Assembly (NCBI GenBank): GCA_021234535.1
Contig: CM037843.1
Span: 12,175,979-12,239,978, forward strand
DNA from: Stichopus chloronotus
Lineage: Eukaryota > Echinodermata > Holothuroidea > Aspidochirotida > Stichopodidae
Reading direction: 5' to 3'
DNA length: 64,000 bases
Shown: piece after piece, positions 12,440 through 23,110 of the stretch
Layout: each line of letters starts with the position of its first letter
Position numbering within the stretch: position 1 is the stretch's first letter
The notes under the pieces: generated by a model
Told to the model about the DNA's origin: nothing
The model's input: only the letters and a program-made list of their open reading frames with translations
Database searches by the model: none
Position numbers and translations under genes: made by a program

Positions 12440-12995
12440 TTTGCCATCAAGCTTTGACCTCCACCAAGAGCAATAGGGATCACCCAAAAGGAATAAACAA
12501 CCCACACAATAAGTACAAGATCAGTCAAGTTTGCATTACTTGGGATATTGTGTTTACAAGGTTTTCGCATTGTGACCTCTGGTGACCTATAATGACCTTT
12601 GACCTTCACCAAAAGCAATGGGGAACATCTACTTAGAATGGCCAACCCACACAGTAAATATGACGTTAGTCAAGGTTATTCTTCTGAAGATACTGTGTTT
12701 ACAGGGTTTTTGCTGTTTGACCTCTGGTAACCTCAAATGACCTTTGACCTCCACCATAAATAATAGGGATCATCTACTCAGTATGGTAAACCTACACATC
12801 AAGTATGACATCAGTCAAGGTTACATTTCTGGAGATATTGTGGTAACAAGTTTATCACACTTTGACCACTGGTGACCTCAAATGACCTTTGACCCCACCA
12901 AAAACAATAGGGATCCTCTACTTAGTGTGGCCAACCCACAAATTAAGTATGAGATCAGTCTAGGTTACCTTTCTTGAGATGCTGTGTTTATAACA
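12440..12995. repeat. 145-bp tandem repeat with TGACCTTTGACCT motifs
   Basis: Four degenerate units spaced 144-146 bp (TTTGACCT at about 12454, 12598, 12744 and 12888). Each has TTTGACCT followed by a CACCA-A-AGCAATAGGGATC-type block and a GTCAAGGTTA block. Two of the four contain the full TGACCTTTGACCT, whose complement AGGTCAAAGGTCA is a DR1 nuclear-receptor half-site pair. Related single units occur near 53330, 54290, 58980 and 59140. Confidence 0.85.
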
Positions 12996-12999
12996 ACAT

Positions 13000-13862
13000 C
13001 ACACACATACACATGCGAGTCGACATAACATGGAGTGAGGACTCCATTGAAATTTTCTTTGTTATTGCTTCATGAACCTTGACATTAATAATACACTCCC
13101 TATTGTAGTTTTTCTGAGGACTTGAGAAATCTATGAAAATTCTCTCTGAGGACTTCTTTTGTTCACATCCTCAGAAAGTGTTACAATACAAAGGCATATG
13201 CACACACACACATCTCCAACCCATGTATTCCTTCCGCCTTCAGGAAGGAATAAAAAATCATCAACAAAGCTGCTGAATCTCAATACTTCGGGTTATTTAA
13301 TGTTCCTTTAAGAATGTCCTGAACATGTTGTAAACAGTTCAATTGTGATTGAAGAGATTGACAATAACAATCAGAGAAGTTTGAATCTGGTCGATGTAGG
13401 CCTATCTGGTGTTAGCAAAATGTTAACTTCTGTTTCTTAGTTCATTTGCATGCCGTCCATTGTAAACAAAAACAGTAAATGTACTCTTTTATGTCAATTA
13501 AACAGTTGTTTTGAGTTTTGGCTTGCCTGCTCTGTGAATGTGGGCAGCTGAACACCTGGAATCAACGCATATTGTTCTACATGATGGAACTTTTCCTCTT
13601 AAAACTTCTGGCAGGCTCTCCATCTGCCTGATTACACCATATTGCCCAAGGTAGGAAGGACAGTGCTCTGACAACTGATACACTCAACTTCCCCTCTGAG
13701 TAATTGATTGACAGTACCAGATCTACTTTCTGGAATATCTGGCATCTATACGCCATGACAACCAAGCCTAATGAAGAAAGTTACATAAGCTGTCTGACAT
13801 AACTTCTACAGTAAACAAATACTCAGGCTAATTGGTTTCTTACGCGATGCGAGCAGAATAAG
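13000..13862. other. Intron sequence, no gene recognised
   Basis: AT-rich, with a CA-rich microsatellite at about 13195-13215. No coding frame is supported. Confidence 0.5.
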
Positions 13863-16154
13863 AGCCGTGTTCCCATTTGAGTGAGCACGGTGGATCATGG
13901 TTTTGTTGCATCGAGTGGTGTCGAATAACTTGATCCAGAACCGCGTTCCCATTTGAGTGAGCACGGTAGATCAACATGTTACATGAACACATTGCGTAAG
14001 CACGAAAAGGTCACCAACGTTTACAAGTCGGATATCGCACACTAGCACTGTATCACAAAAATGTACATGTGCGCGTGTTGCTAACTGAATGCACACTACA
14101 ACAGCAGCATTGTATTGGTCATATCATAATTTTGCAGCTTAGCGCTAACTTTGGGCCCACTTCCACGACGTACTGAGGAGCGTGAGGTATTAACACATGT
14201 CAGTAACGTCGTTTGTTTTTTAATGTGGAGGTAAACATTGCTGGTTTGGCAAGTTTGCTCGTGCTTCTATCTCAGTTAAGAGTTTATTACATTGAAGGCA
14301 GTTGACCACTTGACGAATGTTGCTACTTGTTGCAATTAACTGCCATTCGGCAGTTTATATACGCTTTATATTAGTGGTTCAATTTATTGGTAACAGAGCA
14401 GATGTAAGAAGAAATTGTTTTAAAAAGCAACATACAAAAATAAGTCAACGAACAGACCAAATTTCTTATAAATTATCAGGGCGCAACTTTAAAATCTGTA
14501 CCATATGAACGTGCTCGCTAGCTCTTTTAATTATACCTGATACCTTGTCCAATTGCTACCGATTCTAAATTAGTACCATTATCAGAATTGCAGTAACTTA
14601 GCCCCTCTCGGTCAATCGGTAGCGAAATGCAGGCAGAAAATGTGCGCTGTACATGTGCGCTACACTACTGCACTATGGTGTATACACTTGCTTTACTAGC
14701 GACGTGCCCAGCGAGGCTTAAGTTAGAACTAATTACCCGCGTTTGCCACCAGGAAAGCAAATGCGTGCCGGGAAGGAATAAACCGGAGATCCAGGGTCAC
14801 TTGGTCTACCGATGTGTTCCCATTACAAACTTTGATCCAGCGCGGTCGATCTGATCTACCCCGATGGGTGCATCAAAATCGGTGGATCTTGATCTTGAGT
14901 GAGCGTTGTTGATCCGCGTTCCCATTAGAGTTTCAGGGATGAAATTTAGCGGTCGTCCGGTCGTCCGAGACGACCAAAATTTCTGCAGGACGACCAAAGT
15001 TACTCCCTCAGGTTGTCCTTTGGACGACCAAATGTTACCCCTGGTCATTTATATTGTGACACAATGCGTAGAACTCAACACTGAGATGCATCTAAAATAT
15101 TTAACATGCATGAACTCCATTCCAAAACATCTGTTTTCTTTCACAAAAACCGCCAAAACAAACCGAAATCCACGGTACGTAAAACGCCAAACTAACAGCC
15201 TCAGTGTACGCTCATGTTTCAACTGATTTTACTGTACCAGACATGCACATACTGTACACAGCAAGTACCAGATACATGACTCTCAGTCCAAAGAATTCGG
15301 CCATATGTGCCACGTGCAAGGAGAGCTGGTACATTATATTCATCGAGTTTTTAAACCCCTATAATATGGGCTAGTCCAAGTAGTACGTAATTCATCCAAT
15401 CACAGTGCAGAATTTTCCTGATGGCCCACAGTGTATTTGAGATTAACAAAATGGATTGTTCCAACATAGGGGTGAAAAATATTTTAGAAGTGTTTGATTC
15501 CCGGGATTTTGTTCTCACGCAGGCGCGGAAAAAAAAAAAAAATCCTTGGAAAGGAGAGGAATGAGTTGACAGTTGAAGCAAATTCAGATAAGCCACTGGA
15601 CACTTCATACGTACTGTCAGATTTTGATTCAAAAGGAATGAACTTTCTAAATAGTGATAGTACCATTCAAGATTAGTAATGTATCATATTTTGATTTGAA
15701 ACAAACATTATATTATACAGAGATTTTCCTCTATATGATATATACTTTACAGCATCAGTGATTCTAGATAATGACATTTTTTTATTATTGAAGTGAAAAG
15801 GTGAAATTTTACCAGCCTCCTTCTGGAAATCCCCCCCCCCCCCTTCCCTTTGGAGAAACCCTGAGCATTACTTTTAAGTTACAAGTCAGTAGTATAATTT
15901 AGCTGTGGAAAGTTTCAACCTGTATAAGAAAGACAAATAAAAACATGGTCTTGACTGTGCAAAATACACATTTGGACATTTCTTGTTTTTATATGTCCAT
16001 TGTGGAGGACGACCAAATTTTTGGCAGGACAACCAAATTTTTGCAGCTGGTTGTCCTTGGGACAACCATTTTCAGTTGCTTAAGGATCATCCCTGAGTTT
16101 GATCTAGCGCGGTAGATCTTGATCCACTGCGCTCACTCAAATGGGAACACGGCT
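13863..16154. mobile_element. T7, 2.3-kb TIR element carrying T8
   Basis: The first 35 bp (AGCCGTGTTCCCATTTGAG...) and the last 35 bp are inverted repeats with two mismatches. Variants of the same motif recur inside, near 13945, 14812 and 14915, giving a subterminal repeat pattern. Without T8 it is about 1.1 kb. No transposase is readable, so it is non-autonomous. Confidence 0.82.
14934..16095. mobile_element. T8, 1.16-kb TIR element nested in T7
   Basis: Starts CAGGGATGA and ends TCATCCCTG, with AGTTT on both sides (14929-14933 and 16096-16100) as a target duplication. Subterminal repeats of CGACCAAA and GGACGACC type occur at both ends. The CAGGGATG end resembles hAT termini, but hAT duplications are 8 bp, so the superfamily is uncertain. 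A poly-C run lies at about 15831-15843. Confidence 0.82.
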
Positions 16155-16978
16155 ATAGTGTTGAGGCAGGGATCAGTGAACAGGGTCTCATAAAAGATTT
16201 GTACCCCAAACTGCCTTGATGTTGTGGGGTATTTTCATTGAAATCTTAAGAACGACCGTCACTGCATTTAAGTGAGCTGATTGTATAAGGATTAGACACA
16301 CATCAATCACAGCCAATCAAAGGAAGAGTTTTACTGCCCAGGGGCCACCAATCCAAACAGAGGATCGTAACATCGAATACCATGTGCAAAACTATGGGAA
16401 AAGATCCACTTTTTCCAGGTTTCAGGCCCTTCTTGGTCAATAATTTGCAAAAAGACTTGTTTTTTTCATACCTTTTCTCGTAACATCTTTCACTTACATG
16501 CCAAGAAACATGATGGAAAAGTTTGATATACAATGGATCGAGACCCTGACATCATTTTAAAAGAATATCAGAATATCCCAGCTAGCCTGACAATATCTCT
16601 ATGTATTGAGATAAATTACTGGAACTACACACATAGACATTTATTTACAAATGGATGCATAGCTGTGGGGTGGGTAAGAGATCAAGTTGACAAGATCAAA
16701 GCAGATGCTCTCTGCCACTCTCCTGAAAATCTGCTGGTCTGCGGAAATTTCAGTTATTCTTAGTATCAGTAAGTTTGGGGCATGGCTTAATCTCTTTCTC
16801 ATTACTGCCAATTCCCTCACATTAGCAACACATTGAATGTCATGCACACAAGATTATGGTGGAACTCCTAGGCATTCGACCATTTAAAGCATGGGATGGT
16901 TAGTATTATAACATGGACAGAAACCACAATTGACATTTTCTCAGCCTTCAAACCAATAGACATGGCGTCTGCAGGATA
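16155..16978. other. Intron sequence left of Ty3-B
   Basis: No gene or repeat recognised up to the CCAA target site at 16979. Confidence 0.5.
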
Positions 16979-16982
16979 CCAA

Positions 16983-17318
16983 TGTAACAATGGCTAATTA
17001 AGCACCCCTTTAATGTTATACCCTCTTTAGCCCTCCATATCACCCATTAGTCATAGTTAGTAATGACTAATACCACTATCTGGGTGAGTACCACTACCTG
17101 GGTGAGTGCCACTTTGCATCAACTCTCCATTGTGTGCACATGTGTTTTCCAATCTGTGAAGTTTTCTCTTGAAAAGTGTTTCTCTTGAAAGCTGTTCGTT
17201 AGGAATGTTCTTGGAGGACAGATAACAAGTTTACTCCTTTTCTCCAATATAACAGGAAGCAGGGCTGGGGAATTAGGAATTACTTCCTTTATTCCAAATT
17301 AACGTTTGTGAATAAATA
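16983..17318 (+). repeat. Ty3-B 5' LTR, left part
   Basis: Matches 40350-40671 of the 3' LTR. It is cut after AATAAATA by the Ty3-A insertion. It carries an extra 18-bp duplication (a GGGTGAGTRCCACTAC-type unit) absent from the 3' LTR. Confidence 0.93.
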
Positions 17319-17767
17319 TGTGGTAATGTGGAAATTCCACTACCACATAGACGTGTTATCTGCATGGTAAATTGGCCCTTATGGCATTCCATGTAAGTTC
17401 TCCACACTCTAGGAGAGTGATCAAACCACATGTGAAGCACATGGTCCAGTTCCTTTGTTCTCACTCCTCACTAACACCTGCTAAGAGGAAGTCATGCTGG
17501 CAGAGGCTGGGCAAAAGTGAAACACAAATCCCCCCTTATTTTAGAAGAAGAGGAATGGTTCCCTAGGTGCGCCACGGAAGGACGGACGGGCTTGTGCATG
17601 TGCTGCCAGTGAGACGAGTCGGTTCCAATTAGTAGTGGTCCGGGGCTGTTTCTCTGGGTGTAGTTAAATACAGTAGGCATTCGAAATAACGAGACACTTG
17701 GTTCTGTTATCTCTTTTGTGATGAGTCCCGTGAAGGTCGCCCCTTCTCAATAGGCCGCTATACAACA
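17319..17767 (+). repeat. Ty3-A 5' LTR
   Basis: 449 bp, identical in length to the 3' copy. Its first 29 bases form a near-palindrome (TGTGGTAATGTGG against CCACTACCACA). AATAGGCCGC lies close to the 3' end. About 10 differences from the 3' LTR. Confidence 0.95.
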
Positions 17768-17770
17768 ATT

Positions 17771-17790
17771 TGGTGTCAGAAGTGGGATTC
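17771..17790 (+). other. Ty3-A primer-binding site (tRNA-Leu)
   Basis: TGGTGTCAGAAGTGGGATTC starts 3 nt after the LTR. It is the complement of CCA plus the acceptor stem and T-loop side of animal tRNA-Leu (...GAATCCCACTTCTGACA-CCA) over 20 nt. Reverse transcription of this family would therefore be primed by tRNA-Leu. Confidence 0.85.
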
Positions 17791-17939
17791 CAGGACTAAG
17801 CAGTCTGGTGTCTACGCCAGTGACAACATCATCACCAACGTTTCATCCAGAGAAGCAGCCTTGGACCACGAAGTATAATAGTAAGAGTTAGTAACAGCTG
17901 TAATTAATTGTAATAGTTTTAATTTCCACTTTTTGTATA

Positions 17940-18917
17940 ATGCCAGTAGACGAAGTGAACCGCCATGGTGATGGGGAAGAGATGGGGTCCATAGCAAATT
18001 TTTTTAAGCGGGCCCTAGACTTGCATGGTATGCCACAAGGGAAGTTGCGCAAATTTCGGGGAACCTCTCACCGGGATGAGGACAGAACCCTTTCCCAATG
18101 GGTTGAAGATTTTGAGGAGGCTATTGACCCATACAACCTCAATCAGAAAGAAATGGCACAGTGCTTGGTGGCACATCTGGCTGGCCCAGCCAAGGAGGAA
18201 GTTATGTGTATGTCAGCTGAACATCACCAAGACTATAACAAACTGCTGGAGGCACTGCACCTTTGTTTCAGCATGGCTGAAGACGTACAGACCCTTAGCC
18301 AGCTGTTTCACAACAGGACTCAGAGAGAGGGGGAGCCACTGTCAGACTTTAGTCGGGATTTGAAACGAATATACGGCAGAATGGAAGACAAGGCCCCAAC
18401 TGAAGAAGAGAGTGAGGCGTTAAGGAGACTAAGGGACCGAGCACTGCGGGACCAATTTGCACGTGGCGCCAGAGAGCCTTGGGTTCGCAGGGAACTGCGG
18501 CGAATTGACCTGGCTACTACAGGAGACTTTGATGCCATGCGAAAGGAGGCCTTGGTCCTATTTCAGGACCATGACACCCAGCCAACACCAAGGGCCAGAG
18601 TCCGAGAGGCCCATGTTCGAGAAGAAGTCGTTGCGAGCCCTGTTGCTACCTCATCGGCCCGCCTAGATAAGCTGGAAGAGGGTCAAAGACAGCTGTCGGA
18701 GGAGGTAAACAAACTGAAAGAGGCAGTTTCTGGGAAAGGGTCAATGGCTGGAGAGTTATCGGCCTTGCGTTCTGCTGTAGACAGGTGCACAAGCCAGATA
18801 CGAGGGACACGGCCATCTAGAGAAAATGTAATTTGTTACCGTTGCAGAGGGAGAGGACATTACCAAGCTGAGTGTAGGGCTTCATTGCCTAATACCAGAC
18901 AGCAGCAGGGAAACTAG
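17940..18917 (+). CDS. gag: Ty3-A gag (capsid-nucleocapsid), intact
   Basis: Encodes a 325-residue Gag, which assembles the cytoplasmic particle and binds element RNA. Residues about 50-200 match the Ty3/Gypsy capsid pattern (LRKFRGTSHRDED, TLSQWVEDFE, LSDFSRDLKRIY, LRDQFARGAREPWVRREL). Residues about 243-285 are a heptad-rich coiled-coil candidate (LDKLEEGQRQLSEEVNKLKE). A full CCHC zinc knuckle, CYRCRGRGHYQAEC, is at 299-312. The start is the first ATG after the PBS in this frame. The frame ends with GGA AAC TAG, which is the slippery frameshift site into pol. This is the only fully intact gene of the element. Confidence 0.9.
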   Translation: MPVDEVNRHGDGEEMGSIANFFKRALDLHGMPQGKLRKFRGTSHRDEDRTLSQWVEDFEEAIDPYNLNQKEMAQCLVAHLAGPAKEEVMCMSAEHHQDYNKLLEALHLCFSMAEDVQTLSQLFHNRTQREGEPLSDFSRDLKRIYGRMEDKAPTEEESEALRRLRDRALRDQFARGAREPWVRRELRRIDLATTGDFDAMRKEALVLFQDHDTQPTPRARVREAHVREEVVASPVATSSARLDKLEEGQRQLSEEVNKLKEAVSGKGSMAGELSALRSAVDRCTSQIRGTRPSRENVICYRCRGRGHYQAECRASLPNTRQQQGN

Positions 18918-18952
18918 AGCACTCTGCTGTAGGAGGCCCAGCAGTGGAGTGC
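18893..18952 (+). promoter_or_regulatory. Ty3-A -1 ribosomal frameshift signal
   Basis: The pol frame opens at 18893 (after a TAA at 18890), in the -1 frame relative to gag, giving a 25-nt overlap. The heptamer G GGA AAC lies at 18908-18914, in the correct phase, immediately before the gag TAG at 18915. After a 4-nt spacer a stem-loop follows: GCACTC and TGCTG (18919-18929) pair with CAGCA (18939-18943) and GAGTGC (18947-18952), with a 9-nt loop and a 3-nt bulge. This is the standard layout of -1 programmed frameshifting for making Gag-Pol. Confidence 0.85.
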
Positions 18953-19447
18953 ACTTACAGGCCTGAAGGAGTTGTAGATGTTTGTATAGCCAACAGTGAG
19001 ACGAGCAGAGGAAGTGAAGAAGAGGTGATGAATTTCCTGGTGTCGTCGAGTCCAACAGTAATGGCTAAGATTGCTGGCATTGAGGTGGGGTGTGTGCTGG
19101 ACACTGGGGCAGAGACGTCAATAATCCCCTCAGATTTTTTTCATGAGACGATAGAGCCTATGCTGGGGTCACCGGAACACCTTTTCTCTCAACTACGACT
19201 TGTTGGTCTGGCAGAAGATGGAGGCGTAGAAGTGGAAGGCTACGTTGCAGTACCCTTGGCTATAGGACATAGAGAAGCTGTAGTAGGACTGTTAGTGGTG
19301 TCCGGGTGTACTCGGCGTGTGAGACAAGCGTCCGACTATCCCGTATTACTGGGATGTAATGCTTTGAAGGTGTTGGTAGGCAATACAGAAGAGGAGGATG
19401 GCATTGAAGGCATACAACTGGTGCCAGACAGTCTTAAGTCATCATAA
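18944..19447 (+). pseudogene. pol: Ty3-A aspartic protease
   Basis: First domain of pol, made by -1 frameshift from gag; the frame is open from 18893, so the listed start is not a real initiation codon. The active site CVLDTGAETSIIP lies near 19092, and YPVLLGCNAL near 19338 is the C-terminal family block. Retropepsins work as dimers and mature the Gag-Pol polyprotein. A TAA at 19445-19447 interrupts the pol frame; the same frame reopens and continues into RT, so the stop is a point mutation and not a natural border. Confidence 0.88.
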
Positions 19448-20986
19448 AAGGGTGCATCTGTATCAATCCATAGAGGGGTTGTTATCTCGGGTCCCATAGC
19501 TACCACCATTCCTGCCAGGTGTGTTCAACTAATTAAATGCAAAATCTGGCCCGATCCTGTAACCACAACATCTGAAGCTGACCCCATGGATCCGTGGCTG
19601 GTTACAGCCTCCGACCAAGATGGTGTGTCCCCCATACTGTTGGTGGAAGGCTGCAATTCTGTAGGACCAACTGGCGGCGCAGTCCTTGTAACCAACCAGA
19701 CGGATAAATCAGTGGTATTGCCACTGGAGACACAGCTAGGGTTGGCCACTAGATTATCAGTTAAGGATGAGGTCCTCATTCACCGGCTAAGAGATAATCA
19801 CGTCGAAGTCAATGTAAGAGAAGTGTACTTGGAGAGCTCTGAAGATAGTACTGATAAACGTGTGTCACCATGTAGCAGGCCACCAGAAGATCAAGGGGAA
19901 AGCACTCTAGTAGAGCAACACACTATAACGATGGAGGATGGGTCCAAAATTCAACTACCACTAGGGGTGTGTCTTGATCTAGGAACTGACGAAACCCGGC
20001 GGGTGGCAGCACTTCTGGATAGGTACCCTGAGGCCTTCTCAAAAGGTGAGTTTGATCTCGGGTGTTGCAACGTGATTCCCCATGAGATTAAGACAACAAG
20101 CGATACCCAGGTTCGACTCCCATATCGTTGCATACCCCCTCCACAGATGACAGCGGTGAAAAACCTATTGGAAGACATGCTTGAGAAGAAGATAATAAGG
20201 AAGTCAACCAGTTCATACGCCAGCCCAGTGGTGCTTGTACGTAAGAAGTCTGGGGCGCTGCGACTCTGCATTGACTACAGGCAGTTGAATGAAATTACTA
20301 TCAAGGACTCTTTTCCTCTTCCAAGGATTGAGGAGACGCTGGAGGCACTGGGGGGTGCCACATCATTCACATCATTGGATCTTTCCCATGGTTATTTCCA
20401 AATTTCCATGCACCCAGATTCCATACCACAAACGGCCTTTAGAGTACCATGGGGACTCTACGAATTCTGTCGCATGCCTCAGGGATTGTGTAACAGTCCT
20501 AGCACATTCCAGCGGGTCATGGAAGTCATCTTCGGAGACCTTAACCTTAGCGAGTTGATTTTATATTTAGATGACATCTTGGTCTATGCTGATAGCTTTG
20601 ACAAACACCTAGAACGATTGGAAAAGGTGCTACAACGACTGGTTTAACATGGGCTGAAATTGAAGGGGGACAAGTGCCGCTTCTTTCAGAAAGAGGTAAA
20701 CCACCTTGGTCATGTTGTAAGCGCTAAGGGTGTAGCTGTCGACCCAAGCAAGGTGGACCGGATCGTGAACTGGCCTGTTCCAACAAGCAGTGCTGAACTG
20801 AGATCATTCTTAGGATTGGCCTCATATTACAGACGATTTGTACCAGAATTTGCCAAGCTTGCAGCACCACTTCATGCAATTGTAGGAAAACAAGGGGGAA
20901 AGGGAGGGAAGAAGTCACCAAACCCACATTTCACTTGGACAAGTGAAGCAAACGAGTCGTTTGAGGTGTTGAAAAGACTGCTCTAG
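19448..20986 (+). pseudogene. pol: Ty3-A reverse transcriptase, three in-frame stops
   Basis: Copies element RNA into DNA. In order it shows the EFDLGCCNVIPHEI linker near 20048, ASPVVLVRKKSGALRLCIDY near 20219, DSFPLPRIEE, LDLSHGYFQI near 20379, AFRVPWGLYEFCRMPQGL and the catalytic YLDDILVYA from 20564. Then come the thumb and connection (NHLGHVVS, GLASYYRRFVPEFA). The same frame runs from 19448 to 20986 apart from TAA at 20645-20647 and TAG at 20984-20986. With the protease stop this makes three nonsense codons in one frame, none accompanied by an indel. Confidence 0.92.
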
Positions 20987-21641
20987 ACCGCAACAGTGTT
21001 GGCGTACCCTCGGTTTGACAGGGAGTTCATCTTAGAAGTTGATGCTTTGTTGAAGGGCCTAGGTGCTTGTCTCCTCCAAGCTGATGACAGTGGGCACTTG
21101 CATCCTATCGTGTATGCTAGTCGTGGACTCCGTGGTGCTGAGGAAAGGTACACTGACTTTTCAAGCTTCAAACTGGAATTACTAGCACTAAAATGGGCAA
21201 TTACCGAAAAGTTTCGTGAGTATCTAGCACTAGCGAAATGTGTTGTCTACACTGATAACAACCCCCTCTCATATTTGCGGTCTGCCAAACTAGGAGCAAC
21301 GGAGCAACGTTGCGTTGCCCAATTAGCAGCCTTTGATCCTGACATTAGATACTGGCCAGGCAAGCTAAACCGCTGTGCAGACGCGCTGAGCAGATACCCG
21401 GCAAATGAGCAAATAGCCCTTGAACCAACTGGTGACGCTGAGGTGGCCACATGTTCTGTGCTTCCCATCATGGCTAGAAGACAGGAAACAAAGCAGTCAG
21501 ACATGAGATTGGTGCCTGGAGTCTTCCCATCATATTCACATGAGCAACTTTTGGATTTGCAGAAGGAAGACCACGTGCTCTGTAATGTATGGCGATGTTG
21601 GCAGTCTGGTTGGTCCCCAGGGGATCAGTTAGGCCCTCAGA
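20987..21641 (+). pseudogene. pol: Ty3-A RNase H and linker
   Basis: Continues in the RT frame after the TAG. The first RNase H carboxylate block is REFILEVDALLKGLGACLLQ near 21016, then YASRGLRGAEERYTDFSSFK, LELLALKW near 21175, VVYTDNNPLSYL near 21242 and NRCADALSR near 21368. In this group the Asp/Glu blocks bind the metal ions. The frame stays open to a TAG at 21704, but the correct protein frame shifts by one base near 21640, where the linker to integrase begins. Confidence 0.9.
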
Positions 21642-23110
21642 GTGGAGCTGAAGAGCTGGTTAAAGGCGTATCCCAAACTGGTGGAGGAGGATGGAGTACT
21701 ATATAGGAGGGTTAGGAGAGGAGATGGGATAACACACCGCCAACTATTAGTTCCAAGTAGATTACGATCTAAATTGCTCACCATGGCTCATGACGAGTGG
21801 GGTCATCAGGGGATCAGTAGAACTCAGAGTCTACTGAAGGAGAAATGTTTCTGGCCAGGGCTGCATAAAGATGTTGAGGAGCATGTGAAGAGATGTTTCA
21901 CTTGTATAACCACCAAGGCCCCAACCCCCGCGGTAAGGACCCGAGGAGGCACCTTCTGGCTTTCCGTCCCTTAGAGTTACTTGCGATTGATTTCCTCAAA
22001 CTAGATAAAGGCAAAGGTGGGTTCGAAGATGTTCTTGTCCTCACAGATGCATTCACCAAGTACGCCCAGGCCGTCCTGTGTAGGGACCAAACTGCACCAG
22101 TCGTTGCCAGGGCCTTCAGAGACAACTGGATCAATCACTATGGGTCTCCACTCAGGATCCACACAGATCAAGGGCCGAATTTTGAGAGTGCTCTGATTAA
22201 AGAGTTGTACAAGCTGTATGGAATCCAGAAGTCCCATACCACCCCATACCACCCGCAAGGGAATGGCCAGACTGAAAGGTTTAACCGAACACTTTGTGGG
22301 ATGATAAGATCGTTAGACCCTGTCAATCGAAGGCGGTGGCCAGAACTCCTTGGTCATCTAGTATACTTGTACAACTGCACCCCCCACCAGACCACGAAGG
22401 CGTCACCCTACAGGCTCATGTTTGGCCGGGAACCTTACACACCTCTGGACCAATTGTTGTCTAATGCCCGAGCAGACTGGGATGAAGAGTTTGTGACAGA
22501 TCAGGCAAAAGTACTGGAAGAAGCTCACAGAGTGGCCAGGGAGAGAATGGAGTCTGCTCTTCAAGCTGAAAAGAAGCGTCATGACCGGTTACCTATGAGC
22601 ACTCCAATTGAAGTAGGAATGAGGGTTCTCCTAAAGCGATGCGCTTTCCAAGGCCGACACAAATTGGCAGACAAATATCATAGGGACACCTTTGTTGTGG
22701 TCTGGACAAATAAAGAGGCAGACGTGCTTGGCATTAGGCCATTGTTTGGTGGTCCTGTACAGACAGTAAACAGATCACTCCTAATCCGAGACCCACGGGA
22801 ATTGCCCTCTACACCACTAAAGGACGGTAGCCAAAGTGAAGATGAGGCCGACCCGGGGGGCTTGCCCCCTACCCCACTGGAGAATGGCAGTCAAGCGGAA
22901 AATGAGGTTGACCAGGACAGTGATACTGATCAAGATACTACTGATGATTATGGAAGTCAGATTCTCATACCCCCTTGGTTGTTTGCGCATAGCAGGAGTA
23001 CCAGAGACCATAGAGACACGGATGTTGGGACCCACACCCCACTCTCACCCAGGAGGTCTGCTAGGTCCACAAAGGGACAGCACAGCAACCCATTCAAATT
23101 ACCCCACTAA
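21642..23110 (+). pseudogene. pol: Ty3-A integrase, split by two compensating frameshifts
   Basis: The HHCC domain is in one frame (HDEWGHQGIS near 21790; CFTC near 21897). The DDE core is in the frame of RT. So one frameshift near 21640 and a second near 21945 bracket the zinc domain and restore the frame. Core residues: Asp at 21989 (LLAIDFLKL), Asp at 22166 (IHTDQGPNFES) and Glu at 22274 (NGQTERFNR). ATPHQTT-like and LMFGREPYTPLDQLL blocks follow. A GPY/F-like module lies near 22665 (KLADKYHRDTFVVVW). The tail has two tandem 20-residue units (22802-22861 and 22862-22921) and ends RRSARSTKGQHSNPF. Confidence 0.9.
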
